64,000 nucleotides of DNA from Streptomyces lavendofoliae (GTDB taxonomy: Bacteria; Actinomycetota; Actinomycetes; Streptomycetales; Streptomycetaceae): NCBI RefSeq assembly GCF_014649735.1, contig NZ_BMTP01000001.1, positions 62,001-126,000 of the forward strand. The letters run 5' to 3'. The position numbers were made by a program, and so were the translations under genes. The notes under the pieces are model-generated. The model was not told the origin of the DNA. It ran no database searches and worked only from the letters and a program-made list of their open reading frames with translations. How positions within the stretch are numbered: position 1 is the first letter of the stretch; each line of letters starts with the position of its first letter. This document shows positions 1 through 7,750 of the stretch, piece after piece.

Positions 1-180
1 GCCCTTGGGCGGCGACAGTCGCTCCAGCCCGTCGTTGAGGATCCCGTCGTCGATCTCGTCCGCCGTGATGGGCCGCCGGTAGTAGCGGCTCGCCACGTCG
101 TGGTAGTAGTCGACCCGGAGAGCGGTGGCGTCGGGCGTGTCGTAACGCTCGGGGCCGATGCTCCAGTTGGTACTCGTCAT
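1..180 (-). CDS. GNAT family N-acetyltransferase, N-terminal part
   Basis: The first 60 codons of a gene that runs off the left edge. It starts at an ATG (complement of 178-180) with MTSTNWSIGPERYDTPDATA. The opening (RYD.P.A.ALR..Y..DVA.RYY, then an acidic stretch and RLSPPKG) resembles the N-terminus of streptomycete GNAT acetyltransferases, whose conserved part normally follows directly after a PP.G.F.V motif. The acetyl-CoA binding motif itself lies outside the window, so the family call rests on the N-terminal segment only. Its start lies 109 bp from the divergent gene at 289. Confidence 0.5.
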   Translation of the reverse strand, partial: MTSTNWSIGPERYDTPDATALRVDYYHDVASRYYRRPITADEIDDGILNDGLERLSPPKG

Positions 181-288
181 GGGGTGTCTCTATCCGAGGG
201 GGCCCTCGTTTGGCCAACGTATTTGCGGCAACACGGCCGTCGAACAGACACGAAGGAACCCCGACCCCTGGATCGAGGGAAGACAGTC

Positions 289-933
289 ATGTCCACTGTC
301 CTGATCGTCGTCGCCCTGGTCGTCGTCTTCGTCGCCGTGGTCGCCGCGGTCCTGTACGCCGGACCGGGCAGGGGAGGCGGCCGCCGCGGGCGCGGGCTGA
401 AGCGGCGGTTCGGCCCCGAGTACGAGCGGACCGTCGCCCGGCACGACGGTGACACCAAGGCCGCGGAACGCGAACTCGCCGAGCGCGTCCGGATCCATGG
501 TGACCTGCGGCCGCGACCGCTGTCCCGGGAGGCCCGTGAGCGGTACGTGGCCCTCTGGGCGGGCCTGCAGGAGCAGTTCGTCGACGCGCCGCGCCAGGCC
601 GTCTCCGAGGCGGACCGACTGCTGGCCCGGCTGGCCGAGGACCGCGGCTTCCCGGCGGCCTCCGCGTACGAGGAGCAGGTCGCCGCGCTGTCCGTGCACC
701 ACGCCGACCACGTCGACGGCTACCGCCGGGTGCACCGCAGTGCCCACACGGACGGCCGTGACCCGCACATGGGCACCGAGGAGCTGCGTGCCGCGATGGT
801 CGACGCCCGCCGGCTCTTCGAGGAGCTGGTGGCCGAGCACTCCGAGGACCACGCCCGCCACGCCCCGCGCCGCCGGGAGAGCCGCGGCCACCGGGTCGAC
901 GCGCCGTGGCAGCCGAAGGGGAGTGGTGCCTGA
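289..933 (+). CDS. membrane-anchored protein of unknown function (tandem pair, gene 1)
   Basis: 214 residues. The ATG at 289 is chosen because GAGGGAAG lies just upstream and it opens directly on a hydrophobic helix (about residues 3-26), followed by a Gly/Arg-rich linker. This predicts an N-in membrane anchor with a cytoplasmic or cell-surface helical domain. The soluble part contains a helix with FVDAPRQAVSEADRLL and a second with TEELRAAMVDARRLFEELV. Both segments recur in the next gene (FVDSPHRSVKEAADVL and DTERLRVTLQAYRAMAERLL), so the two are probably paralogues. The stop overlaps the next start (TGATG). No enzymatic motif is visible and no function can be given. Confidence 0.75.
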   Translation: MSTVLIVVALVVVFVAVVAAVLYAGPGRGGGRRGRGLKRRFGPEYERTVARHDGDTKAAERELAERVRIHGDLRPRPLSREARERYVALWAGLQEQFVDAPRQAVSEADRLLARLAEDRGFPAASAYEEQVAALSVHHADHVDGYRRVHRSAHTDGRDPHMGTEELRAAMVDARRLFEELVAEHSEDHARHAPRRRESRGHRVDAPWQPKGSGA

Positions 934-1604
934 TGTCCCCGCAGGAGCCGACCCCGCAGAGGCCGACCCCGCCGGAGTCGCCCGCACGGCACGGCACCGG
1001 TGACCCCTACGGGGCCGGCCCCCGGACGGGTACGTCGTACCGGGTCGCCCCGCTGAACGAAGCCGCCACCGGACCCGGGGCCCCGCCGCCCGCCGCCCGG
1101 GACGCGGCTTCCGCCGCACCCGGCGCGGTCCAGAAGGTCGAGGCTTCCACGGGAACTCCGACCGGCACCGCACCCACGACCGGCACCCCGACCGGAACCG
1201 CGCCCGGCACCACGCCCCCCGCCGGCGGCCACTCCGCCGGATCCCCCGCCCCGGCCGCGTCCCCGGCCGGGGACGGCGCCCGCGAGGACGCGCCCCGCAA
1301 GGGGGAGGTGGCCGGGGTGTCCGCGCCGCTGATGCCGGACGAGACCCGGGAGGACCTCGCCCGGCGGATGCAGCGGGCGCTCAGCGGGTTCGTCGACAGC
1401 CCGCACCGTTCCGTGAAGGAGGCCGCCGACGTGCTGGACGCGGCCGCCGACGAGCTGACGGCCGCCCTCGCCGACCACCGCCGCGCCCTGCGCGCCGACT
1501 GGGACGGGGACGGGCGCGGCGACGACCGGGAGCCGGACACGGAGCGGCTGCGGGTCACGCTGCAGGCGTACCGCGCGATGGCCGAGCGCCTGCTGCGGGT
1601 GTGA
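933..1604 (+). CDS. unknown protein with disordered N-terminus (tandem pair, gene 2)
   Basis: 223 residues, starting at the ATG that overlaps the stop of the upstream gene, so the two are probably translated in a coupled way. Residues 1 to about 125 are low complexity, rich in Pro, Thr, Gly and Ala with repeats of the type TGTPTGTAP. The C-terminal ~95 residues form a helical domain sharing the FVD.P..(A/S)V.EA...L segment and the last helix with the upstream protein. There is no signal peptide or membrane segment. It may partner the membrane-anchored paralogue, but that is inferred only from adjacency and shared motif. Confidence 0.7.
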   Translation: MSPQEPTPQRPTPPESPARHGTGDPYGAGPRTGTSYRVAPLNEAATGPGAPPPAARDAASAAPGAVQKVEASTGTPTGTAPTTGTPTGTAPGTTPPAGGHSAGSPAPAASPAGDGAREDAPRKGEVAGVSAPLMPDETREDLARRMQRALSGFVDSPHRSVKEAADVLDAAADELTAALADHRRALRADWDGDGRGDDREPDTERLRVTLQAYRAMAERLLRV

Positions 1605-1614
1605 CGGCGGCCGC

Positions 1615-2283
1615 TCAGGCCGCGACGCGGGCCAGCAGCATGCCGTCGTACCCCTTGCCGCCGACCGTCTGGAGCGCCGTCGCGTCCAGCCGGGGGTCGC
1701 GCGCGACCAGGTCGAACAGCTCGCGCGTCGCGATCACCGCCGGGTCCCGGGAGGACTCGTCGGTGATCGCGCCGCCGCGCACCACGTTGTCGACGACCAC
1801 CAGGCTGCCCGGCCGGGTGAGCCGCAGCGCCCATTCCGCGTAGCGCGGGTTGTTGGGCTTGTCGGCGTCGATGAAGACCAGGTCGAAGGGGCCCGCGCCC
1901 TCGTCGGCCAGGCGCGGCAGCGTGTCCAGGGCCGCGCCCGTCCGTACCTCGGCGACCTTGTCCAGCCCCGCCCGCGCGAGGTTCGCGCGGGCGACGTCCG
2001 CGTGCTCCGGGGCGTACTCCAGGGAGATCAGCCGGCCGTCCTCCGGGAGCGCGCGGGCCAGCCACATGGTGCTGTAGCCGCCGAGGGTACCGATCTCCAG
2101 GATCGTGCGGGCGCCCTGGAGGCGGGCCAGCAGGTGCAGGAACTTGCCCTGGGGCGGCGTCACGCCGATCGCCGGCAGGCCGGCCGCGTCGCTGTCGGCG
2201 AGCGCGGCGGTCAGGGCCTCGTCGGCGGGCGCCAGCATGTCGGTGAGGTAGTCGTCCACGGCGGACCAGCGTTCTTGGCTCAT
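1615..2283 (-). CDS. class I SAM-dependent O-methyltransferase (family 3, CCoAMT-like)
   Basis: 222 residues, the usual size of bacterial family-3 O-methyltransferases, which use S-adenosylmethionine and a divalent metal to methylate catechol-type hydroxyls. Visible are the SAM-binding motif I (ILEIGTLGGYSTMW, about residues 60-73), the acidic loop ISLEYAPEHADVA and the metal/catalytic motif VFIDADKPNNPRY (about 134-146), followed by VVVDNVVRGG. The substrate cannot be told from the sequence. It is a single gene, convergent with the tandem pair and separated from it by only 10 bp. Its start lies at the edge of a 420-bp gene-free stretch. Confidence 0.9.
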   Translation of the reverse strand: MSQERWSAVDDYLTDMLAPADEALTAALADSDAAGLPAIGVTPPQGKFLHLLARLQGARTILEIGTLGGYSTMWLARALPEDGRLISLEYAPEHADVARANLARAGLDKVAEVRTGAALDTLPRLADEGAGPFDLVFIDADKPNNPRYAEWALRLTRPGSLVVVDNVVRGGAITDESSRDPAVIATRELFDLVARDPRLDATALQTVGGKGYDGMLLARVAA

Positions 2284-2705
2284 GCAGCCGAACGTACGTC
2301 ACGCCGCCGCCCGCCGGGCCGACTCGTGCGTTCGTGTCACTCCCGCCCGGCGAGGGCGGCGACGTGGGCCGGCACCGGCAGGCCGGCGGGCAGCAGCGGG
2401 CCGGGCCCGGGGGCGCCGAGGACAGGGCGGCAGGGCACGACCGGGCCCCCGGGCGCAGTCCCGCTGCCCCGGCGCGCACCGCTCTGTCAGGACACGCGGC
2501 CCGTGCAGCGGTTCCTCGCGCCCGGTGACGGGGCGCGAGGACGTCCACGTCCCCCCTCGCTCCGTGCTGTCGCGCTCACCGTCCCGGGGGCGGCGGACGG
2601 TCCTGGAGGCGGTCGCAGGACGCGGCCGGGACGCGGGAAGGCCCCGGTGAACGTCGTTCACCGGGGCCTCGCGCCGTCGGGCCGGGACGGCTCCGTACCA
2701 ATGGC
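2284..2705. other. gene-free stretch with one terminator
   Basis: 422 bp between the methyltransferase start and the stop of the transglycosylase gene, both on the minus strand. The part next to 2640 holds a strong terminator hairpin. The rest is GC-rich, without a convincing reading frame, palindrome or repeat; it presumably carries the methyltransferase promoter, which I could not place. Confidence 0.5.
2639..2669 (-). terminator. intrinsic terminator-type hairpin after the transglycosylase gene
   Basis: A 14-bp perfect stem (2639-2652 with 2656-2669; arm AGGCCCCGGTGAAC) closes a 3-nt loop. It sits 37 bp beyond the stop of the minus-strand transglycosylase gene. No long U-run follows, which is usual for Streptomyces terminators. 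Confidence 0.75.
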
Positions 2706-3107
2706 TCAGTACCAGCCGTTGGACTGCCAGAAGTTCCACGCGCCGCACGGGCTGCCGTAGCGGTCGTTCATGTAGTCCAGGCCCCACTCGATCTGCGTGG
2801 CGGGGTTGGTTTTCCAGTCCGAACCGGCCGACGACATCTTGGAGGCCGGCAGGGCCTGCACCAGGCCGTAGGCGCCGGACGAGGCGTTCGTGGCGGACGG
2901 GTTCCAGCCGGACTCGTGCTCCACGATCTTGCTGAAGCACTGGTACTGACCCGCCGGGACCATCTTCTTCGCGATGTCCTGCGCGGAGGCGGCCGAGGCC
3001 GGAGCGGTGGTGCCCAGCACGGCGCCGGTGGCACTCAGCAGCACCGCGGCGCCGGCGGCGACGGACTTGGGACGGGCGGAGAAACGGCTGACGAGCGAGC
3101 GGAACAC
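2706..3107 (-). CDS. secreted transglycosylase SLT-domain protein
   Basis: 133 residues from the GTG at 3107 (FRSLVSRFSARPKS...). This start gives a proper Sec signal peptide (basic n-region, hydrophobic core around residues 16-33, TAPASAA cleavage site). An earlier in-frame start would put 17 non-signal residues in front. The mature part is one small lysozyme-like SLT fold: IVEHESGWNPSA, with the catalytic Glu in the ESGWNP motif (about residue 65), then SSGAYGLVQALP, and W..G..Y...RYGSPC.AW near the end. Such proteins cleave peptidoglycan glycan strands outside the cell. It has a long leader (about 320 bp) with a strong hairpin at 3188 and is followed by the 2639 terminator, so it is monocistronic. 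Confidence 0.85.
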   Translation of the reverse strand: MFRSLVSRFSARPKSVAAGAAVLLSATGAVLGTTAPASAASAQDIAKKMVPAGQYQCFSKIVEHESGWNPSATNASSGAYGLVQALPASKMSSAGSDWKTNPATQIEWGLDYMNDRYGSPCGAWNFWQSNGWY

Positions 3108-3187
3108 GTAGCGACCTAACGTCGGGGACTCGGGGAGTCGCGGGCATGCCGGAACCACGCCTTGGGCGGGGGGAAGGTGGCTGCCAG

Positions 3188-3212
3188 GGGCGCTGCGATG
3201 CGAGCAGCGCCC
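3188..3212. repeat. perfect inverted repeat in the transglycosylase leader
   Basis: GGGCGCTGC (3188-3196), a 7-nt loop, then GCAGCGCCC (3204-3212). It lies 81 bp upstream of the GTG start of the transglycosylase gene, in a roughly 320-bp region between that gene and the operon ending at 3431. It could be an attenuator in the leader RNA, an operator, or the terminator of the transporter operon that reads toward it. Apart from this hairpin I see no coding frame in 3108-3430. Confidence 0.5.
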
Positions 3213-3430
3213 GGCGACATCACCAGAGAAGCAGGGCGGTCCGGCCGCCGCAAGGACCCTTGTTACTACCCGGGGCCGGAGAGGGGGCGGAAGGTCTCCG
3301 GTCGCCCGGGAGGCGATCGGCGCACGTCACCACGGGCGGTGCCGGGACCCCTGACCGCCCGTTCCAGGCCACTATGCCCCTTCGTATGTGACGTGTGTCC
3401 TGTGGGGCGCCTCACCCCCGCGCGCCCCGT

Positions 3431-4249
3431 TCACCCCTTCTCGGCGCCTTCGAATGTGACCTGGGCCTCGAAGGCGGCCCGCCGGGTGGCCCGTCGCAGG
3501 GCCCTCAGCACCGTCGATCCGATGGTCATCACCAGCACGACCGTGAGCACCGCCCGCCCCAGGTCCCACCCGAGCGAGGTCGCCGCGCAGTACGCCACGA
3601 ACCGCACCAGGTTCTCCCGCACCGGGTCACCGGCCTGGAACGAGATCCCGCTCCCCAGGCCCTGGAGGGTCACCCAGCCCTGGAGGTTCATCACCGTCCC
3701 GTACGCGAACGACGCCAGCGCCCCGTACAGCGCCAGCATCAGCAGCTCGCCCCGGCCCCGCAGCGCCACCGGCCCCGGCAGCAGCCCCGCGCCCATGGTG
3801 AACCAGCCCATCGACAGCATCTGGAACGGCATCCACGGTCCCACCCCACCGGTCAGCAGCGCCGACGCGAACATCGTCACCGCCCCCAGGACGAACCCGA
3901 ACCCCGGGCCCAGCACCCGGCCGCTCAGCACCATGAGGAAGAACATCGGCTCCAGGCCCGCCGTACCCGCGCCCAGCGGACGCAAGGCCGCCCCCACCGC
4001 CGCCAGCACTCCCAGCATCGCCACCGCCTTGGCGTCCATGCCGCAGTCGGCGATCGTCGCCACGACCACGGCCACCAGCAGCGGCAGCACCAGGGCCAGC
4101 AGCCACGGCGCGTCCTGCGACCGGCCCGCCAGGACGGACGAGCCGTCCGCCAGCAGCGGCCAGCCGAAGGCGACCACCCCGACGGCGCCGATCAGCACCA
4201 GCGCGGCCACCGACCGGGGCCCCAGGCGCACCGGGCGGGCGGCGCTCAC
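3431..4249 (-). CDS. ECF transporter S component, probable cobalamin-specific (CbrT-like)
   Basis: 272 residues, starting at a GTG that overlaps the stop of the ATPase gene (GTGA). Six or so hydrophobic helices are visible. The central motif AKAVAMLGVLAAVGAALRPL and the stretch GRVLGPGFGFVLGAVTMFAS followed by PWMPFQML are typical of integral-membrane substrate-capture (S) components of energy-coupling factor transporters. The C-terminus is basic and cytosolic. It is the last gene of a five-gene operon led by a cobalamin riboswitch, which points to vitamin B12 or a corrinoid as the substrate; the S protein sequence alone does not prove this. Dedicated (group I) ECF systems keep S, A and T genes together, as here. 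Confidence 0.8.
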   Translation of the reverse strand: MSAARPVRLGPRSVAALVLIGAVGVVAFGWPLLADGSSVLAGRSQDAPWLLALVLPLLVAVVVATIADCGMDAKAVAMLGVLAAVGAALRPLGAGTAGLEPMFFLMVLSGRVLGPGFGFVLGAVTMFASALLTGGVGPWMPFQMLSMGWFTMGAGLLPGPVALRGRGELLMLALYGALASFAYGTVMNLQGWVTLQGLGSGISFQAGDPVRENLVRFVAYCAATSLGWDLGRAVLTVVLVMTIGSTVLRALRRATRRAAFEAQVTFEGAEKG

Positions 4250-5997
4250 AGGGCCGCCTCCACCTGCGCGACGGTCAGCCACGGCTGCGGGGCCAGGATC
4301 TTCGCCACCTGCGGGGCGAACGCCGGCGAGGAGACGACCACCTCGTGGGTCGGCCCGTCCGCGACGACCTCCCCCTCCGCCAGGACGACCACCCGGTCCG
4401 CCAGCTCGGCCGCCAGCTCCACGTCGTGCGTCGCCATGACGATGGCGTGCCCCTCGGCGGCCAGCCTCCCGAGGACGCGGGCCAGCCGGGCCTTCGCCGC
4501 GTAGTCCAGCCCCCGCGTCGGCTCGTCGAGCAGCAGCAACGGCGGCCGGCCGGTGAGCACCACCGCCAGGGCCAGCGCCAGCCGCTGCCCCTCCGACAGG
4601 TCCCGGGGGTGCGTGTCGCCGGCCACCCCCGGCAGCAGCTCCGACACCAGCGCCCGGCACGCCCCCGGCGCGACGCCCGCGTCGGCGTCGGCCGCCGCGC
4701 ACTCGGCCGCCACCGTGTCGGCGTACAGCAGGTCGCGCGGCTCCTGCGGGACCAGCCCGACGTGCCGGACCAGTTCACGCGGCGCCGTCCGGTGCGGCGC
4801 CCGGCCGCCCACCAGGACGCTGCCCGACGCCGGCTCGACCAGCCCCACCAGCGCGCCGAGCAGGGTCGACTTGCCGGCCCCGTTGCGCCCCATGAGGGCC
4901 ACGGTCTCCCCGGCGCGGACGCCGATGCCCACGTCCCGCAGCGCCTCGACCCTGCCGCGCCGCACCGACAGCGCGCGCGTCCCCGCCACCGTCCGTCCGG
5001 CTCCCCCGGCGCCGGCGGCGGGCGGGGGCTCCGGGGCCGGCGGGGCGGTGCCGCCGCGCACCAGCCGGCCCAGCACCGCCCGCACCCCGGACGGTGCCAC
5101 CGGCGCGCGGCCCGCGGCGGCCGGCCCGCCGCCCGCAGCGACGGCCGCCCCGCTCCCCGGGGACGCGGCGGCCGGCGAGAGCCCCGCCAGCCGGTCCCGC
5201 AGCCCGCCCGCGCGGCGCCGGGCGTCACGTACCGTCAGCGGCAGCGGGTCCCAGCCCGCCAGCCGGCCCAGGGCCACCACCGGCGGGTGCACCGGCGACA
5301 CCGCCATCACCTCGGCGGGCGGACCGGCGACCACCGGGGCACCGGGCGCCGGCAGGAGGACCACCCGGTCGGCGTACTGCACCACCCGCTCCAGGCGGTG
5401 CTCGGCCATCAGGACCGTGGTGCCCAAATCGTGGACCAGCCGCTGGAGGACCGCGAGAACCTCCTCCGCCGCCGCCGGATCGAGGGCCGACGTCGGCTCG
5501 TCCAGCACCAGCACCTTCGGGTGCGGGGTCAGGACCGACCCGATCGCCACCCGCTGTCGCTGACCGCCCGACAGCGTCGCGATCGGCCGGTCGCGCAAGG
5601 GGGCGAGGCCCAGCAGGTCCAGGGTCTCCTCCACCCGGCGCCGCATCACCGCGGGCGCCAGCCCCAGCGACTCCATCCCGTACGCCAACTCGTCCTCCAC
5701 CGTGTCCGTGACGAAGTGCGCGAGCGGGTCCTGCCCCACGGTGCCCACCACGTCCGCCAGTTCACGCGGCCGGTGGGCGCGGGTGTCGCGGCCGTCGACG
5801 GTGACCCGGCCGCGCAGGGTGCCGCCCGTGAAGTGCGGGACCAGGCCCGACACCGCGCCCAGCAGCGTCGACTTGCCCACCCCGGACGGGCCCACCAGCA
5901 GTACCAGCTCACCCTCCGGGACGGTGAGGTCGACACCGTCCAGCGTGGGCGCGGCGGCATCGGCGTAGGTCACCGTCACGTTCTCGAACCGGATCAC
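4246..5997 (-). CDS. ECF transporter fused A-A' ATPase (two ABC domains)
   Basis: 583 residues from the GTG that overlaps the stop of the T-component gene. Two complete ABC ATPase domains are joined by an Ala/Pro/Gly-rich linker (about residues 255-330). Domain 1 has Walker A GPSGVGKST (36-44), signature LSGGQRQRVA and Walker B VLVLDEPTSALDP. Domain 2 has Walker A GRNGAGKST (370-378), signature LSEGQRLALA and Walker B LLLLDEPTRGLD. Fusion of both ATPases in one chain is common in actinobacterial ECF modules. Signature 2 has Glu in place of the first Gly (SEGQ), a change often tolerated in one of the two sites. It powers the transporter formed with the neighbouring T and S proteins. Confidence 0.92.
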   Translation of the reverse strand: MIRFENVTVTYADAAAPTLDGVDLTVPEGELVLLVGPSGVGKSTLLGAVSGLVPHFTGGTLRGRVTVDGRDTRAHRPRELADVVGTVGQDPLAHFVTDTVEDELAYGMESLGLAPAVMRRRVEETLDLLGLAPLRDRPIATLSGGQRQRVAIGSVLTPHPKVLVLDEPTSALDPAAAEEVLAVLQRLVHDLGTTVLMAEHRLERVVQYADRVVLLPAPGAPVVAGPPAEVMAVSPVHPPVVALGRLAGWDPLPLTVRDARRRAGGLRDRLAGLSPAAASPGSGAAVAAGGGPAAAGRAPVAPSGVRAVLGRLVRGGTAPPAPEPPPAAGAGGAGRTVAGTRALSVRRGRVEALRDVGIGVRAGETVALMGRNGAGKSTLLGALVGLVEPASGSVLVGGRAPHRTAPRELVRHVGLVPQEPRDLLYADTVAAECAAADADAGVAPGACRALVSELLPGVAGDTHPRDLSEGQRLALALAVVLTGRPPLLLLDEPTRGLDYAAKARLARVLGRLAAEGHAIVMATHDVELAAELADRVVVLAEGEVVADGPTHEVVVSSPAFAPQVAKILAPQPWLTVAQVEAAL

Positions 5998-7079
5998 ACG
6001 GACTCCTTCGGCAGCGGGGCCACGAAAGCGGGCAGCAGGCCCACGAGGACGGAGAGCGCCGGCCACAGCGGCAGCCCGGGCGCGACGAGCGGAACGACGC
6101 CCGGGTGCAGCGCCACCGGGTCGGTGCCGGCCACCAGGGCCGCCACCACCGCGCCCGACCCCGCCACCAGCCACGACCGCGCGCCCCACCGGTCGGGCCG
6201 GTAGCGGGTGCGCACCGAACGGCGGCCGCCCAGCCGCAGCCCCGCCGCCGCCATGACCACCCCCGCCGCGACGAACGGCACCGCGTACGAGGCCCCCGAC
6301 GCCGACAGCAGGCCGTACGCGCCGACGCACACCGCGAGCAGGCCGCCCAGCGCCAGGACGGTCGTGGCGTGCCGCACGGCCGGCGGCACCGGCACGGTAC
6401 GGCCGTACCCCCGCGCGTCCATCGACGCGGCGACCGCCACCGACCGCTCCAGCGCGCCCTCCAGCACCGGCAGCCCCACCTGGAGCACCGCCTTCACCCC
6501 GCCCGCCGGCCGTCCGCGCAGCCGCCGGGCGGCCCGCAGCCGTCCCACGTCGGCCACCATGTTCGGCGCGAACGTCATCGCCACGACCACGGCGACCCCC
6601 ACCTCGTACAGCGCGCCCGGCAGCGACTTCAGCAGCCGTGCCGGGTTCGCGAGCGCGTTGGCGGCGCCCACGCAGATCAGCAGCGCGGCCAGCTTCGCCC
6701 CGTCGTACAGCGCGAACACCAGTTGCTCGGCGGTCACCCGGCCGCCGATCCGCACGCCCCGGGCCCAGTCCGGCAGCGGCACCTCGGGCAGCGTGAACAG
6801 CGGGTGCGTACCGGGGACGGGGGAGCCGAGGACCACGGAGAACACCAGCCGCACCACCAGGACCGCCAGGCCCAGCTTCACGAACGCCCCGTACGAGCGG
6901 GCCCACGGCGCGTCGGTACGGCGGGCCGCCACCACGTACCCCGCCACCCCGACCAGCAGGCCCAGCAGCAGGGGGTTCGTCGTACGGGAGGCGGCGGCGG
7001 CCAGGCCCAGGGCCCACAGCCACCAGGCGCCCGCGTGCACGGCGTTGGAGCGGTTCGCCCCCGGGGCGCGGAGGCTCAT
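5994..7079 (-). CDS. ECF transporter transmembrane (T) component
   Basis: 361 residues, starting at the ATG overlapping the stop of the upstream secreted-protein gene (ATGA) and ending in GTGTGA, which supplies the next start. It has about seven hydrophobic segments in two blocks, separated by a cytosolic helical region with RLRAARRLRG and ASMDARGYGR. The second is the conserved Ala-Arg-Gly coupling motif of T proteins that contacts the ATPases. It joins the S component to the ATPase pair in the membrane. Its place between the secreted binding proteins and the ATPase gene supports one functional unit. Confidence 0.9.
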   Translation of the reverse strand: MSLRAPGANRSNAVHAGAWWLWALGLAAAASRTTNPLLLGLLVGVAGYVVAARRTDAPWARSYGAFVKLGLAVLVVRLVFSVVLGSPVPGTHPLFTLPEVPLPDWARGVRIGGRVTAEQLVFALYDGAKLAALLICVGAANALANPARLLKSLPGALYEVGVAVVVAMTFAPNMVADVGRLRAARRLRGRPAGGVKAVLQVGLPVLEGALERSVAVAASMDARGYGRTVPVPPAVRHATTVLALGGLLAVCVGAYGLLSASGASYAVPFVAAGVVMAAAGLRLGGRRSVRTRYRPDRWGARSWLVAGSGAVVAALVAGTDPVALHPGVVPLVAPGLPLWPALSVLVGLLPAFVAPLPKESV

Positions 7080-7750
7080 CGGCGCCGTCGGCGGGCCTGC
7101 CACACCCCGGCGGCGCCCAGGACGGCGACGGCGGCCACCCCGGCGGCCACCCCGACGGACGGCCCGGGTCCGAGGTCCGTCACCGGGCGGGCCGCGGGCG
7201 ACGGGGACGCCGGACCGGCCGGGCTCGGCCCGCCGGGGGTCGTCGCCACCTGCTCCCCGCACCCGGTCCTCGGGTAGCCCGCGATCGCGCACAGCAGCGC
7301 CCGGTCGTCGTACCGCAGCGGCTTCGCCACCGCCGCGAGCGCCTCCGCGGCGGTCGCGTCGGCCCGCACCCGCGCGCACGCCGCGCGCGGCGCGGGTGGC
7401 CGCGCGTCGTGCGCGGGCGCGTCCGCCGCCGTGCCGAAGTCGATGACGACGGCGACCCGTTTGGCGCCGTCCCCGGCGGACGTCGTCCCGCAGACCGCCT
7501 CGAAGTCCGGCGCCCGGCGGGGCCGGGCGGCGTCCCGCGAGTCCGCGCTCACCGCGAACCGGTAGCCGTTGACGTCGCCGTCGGCGGGCCGGGCCGTGCC
7601 CGGGCCCTGCGTGGCGTACGTCCATCCGCCTTCCGGGCCGCCCTCCCAGAACGACCAGTAGCGGTAGCCGGCCGCATCGGCCGTCCCGGGAAGGCCGAGC
7701 AGCACGGCGCAGACCGCGAGGAGCAGGGCCGGGAACCTGGCGCGGGTCAC
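7076..7750 (-). CDS. secreted, C-terminally anchored protein of the B12-type uptake operon
   Basis: 224 residues from the GTG overlapping the upstream stop (GTGA). Signal peptide of about 26 residues ending PGTADA, then AGYRYWSFWEGG, a globular region with one Cys pair (VCGTT and ACARV) plus a later pair (LLCAI and RTGCGEQ), a Pro/Ser/Gly linker, one hydrophobic helix (VGVAAGVAAVAVLGAAGVW) and five Arg at the end. This predicts an extracytoplasmic domain tethered to the membrane. I recognise it as a conserved streptomycete companion of this transporter type but know no biochemical function. It may help bind or hand over the ligand with the toroid protein encoded just upstream. Confidence 0.8.
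   Translation of the reverse strand: MTRARFPALLLAVCAVLLGLPGTADAAGYRYWSFWEGGPEGGWTYATQGPGTARPADGDVNGYRFAVSADSRDAARPRRAPDFEAVCGTTSAGDGAKRVAVVIDFGTAADAPAHDARPPAPRAACARVRADATAAEALAAVAKPLRYDDRALLCAIAGYPRTGCGEQVATTPGGPSPAGPASPSPAARPVTDLGPGPSVGVAAGVAAVAVLGAAGVWQARRRRR

Noticed and set aside
3108..3430. c-di-AMP (ydaO-type) riboswitch upstream of the transglycosylase gene
   Set aside because: The GGGGGACC and GGGUGAAUC core elements are missing on the minus strand; only the last segment looks vaguely similar.
7076..7750. Sortase (LPXTG) anchoring of the second B12-operon protein
   Set aside because: A C-terminal helix and Arg tail are present but no LPXTG or LAXTG motif precedes them, so a simple membrane tether is more likely.
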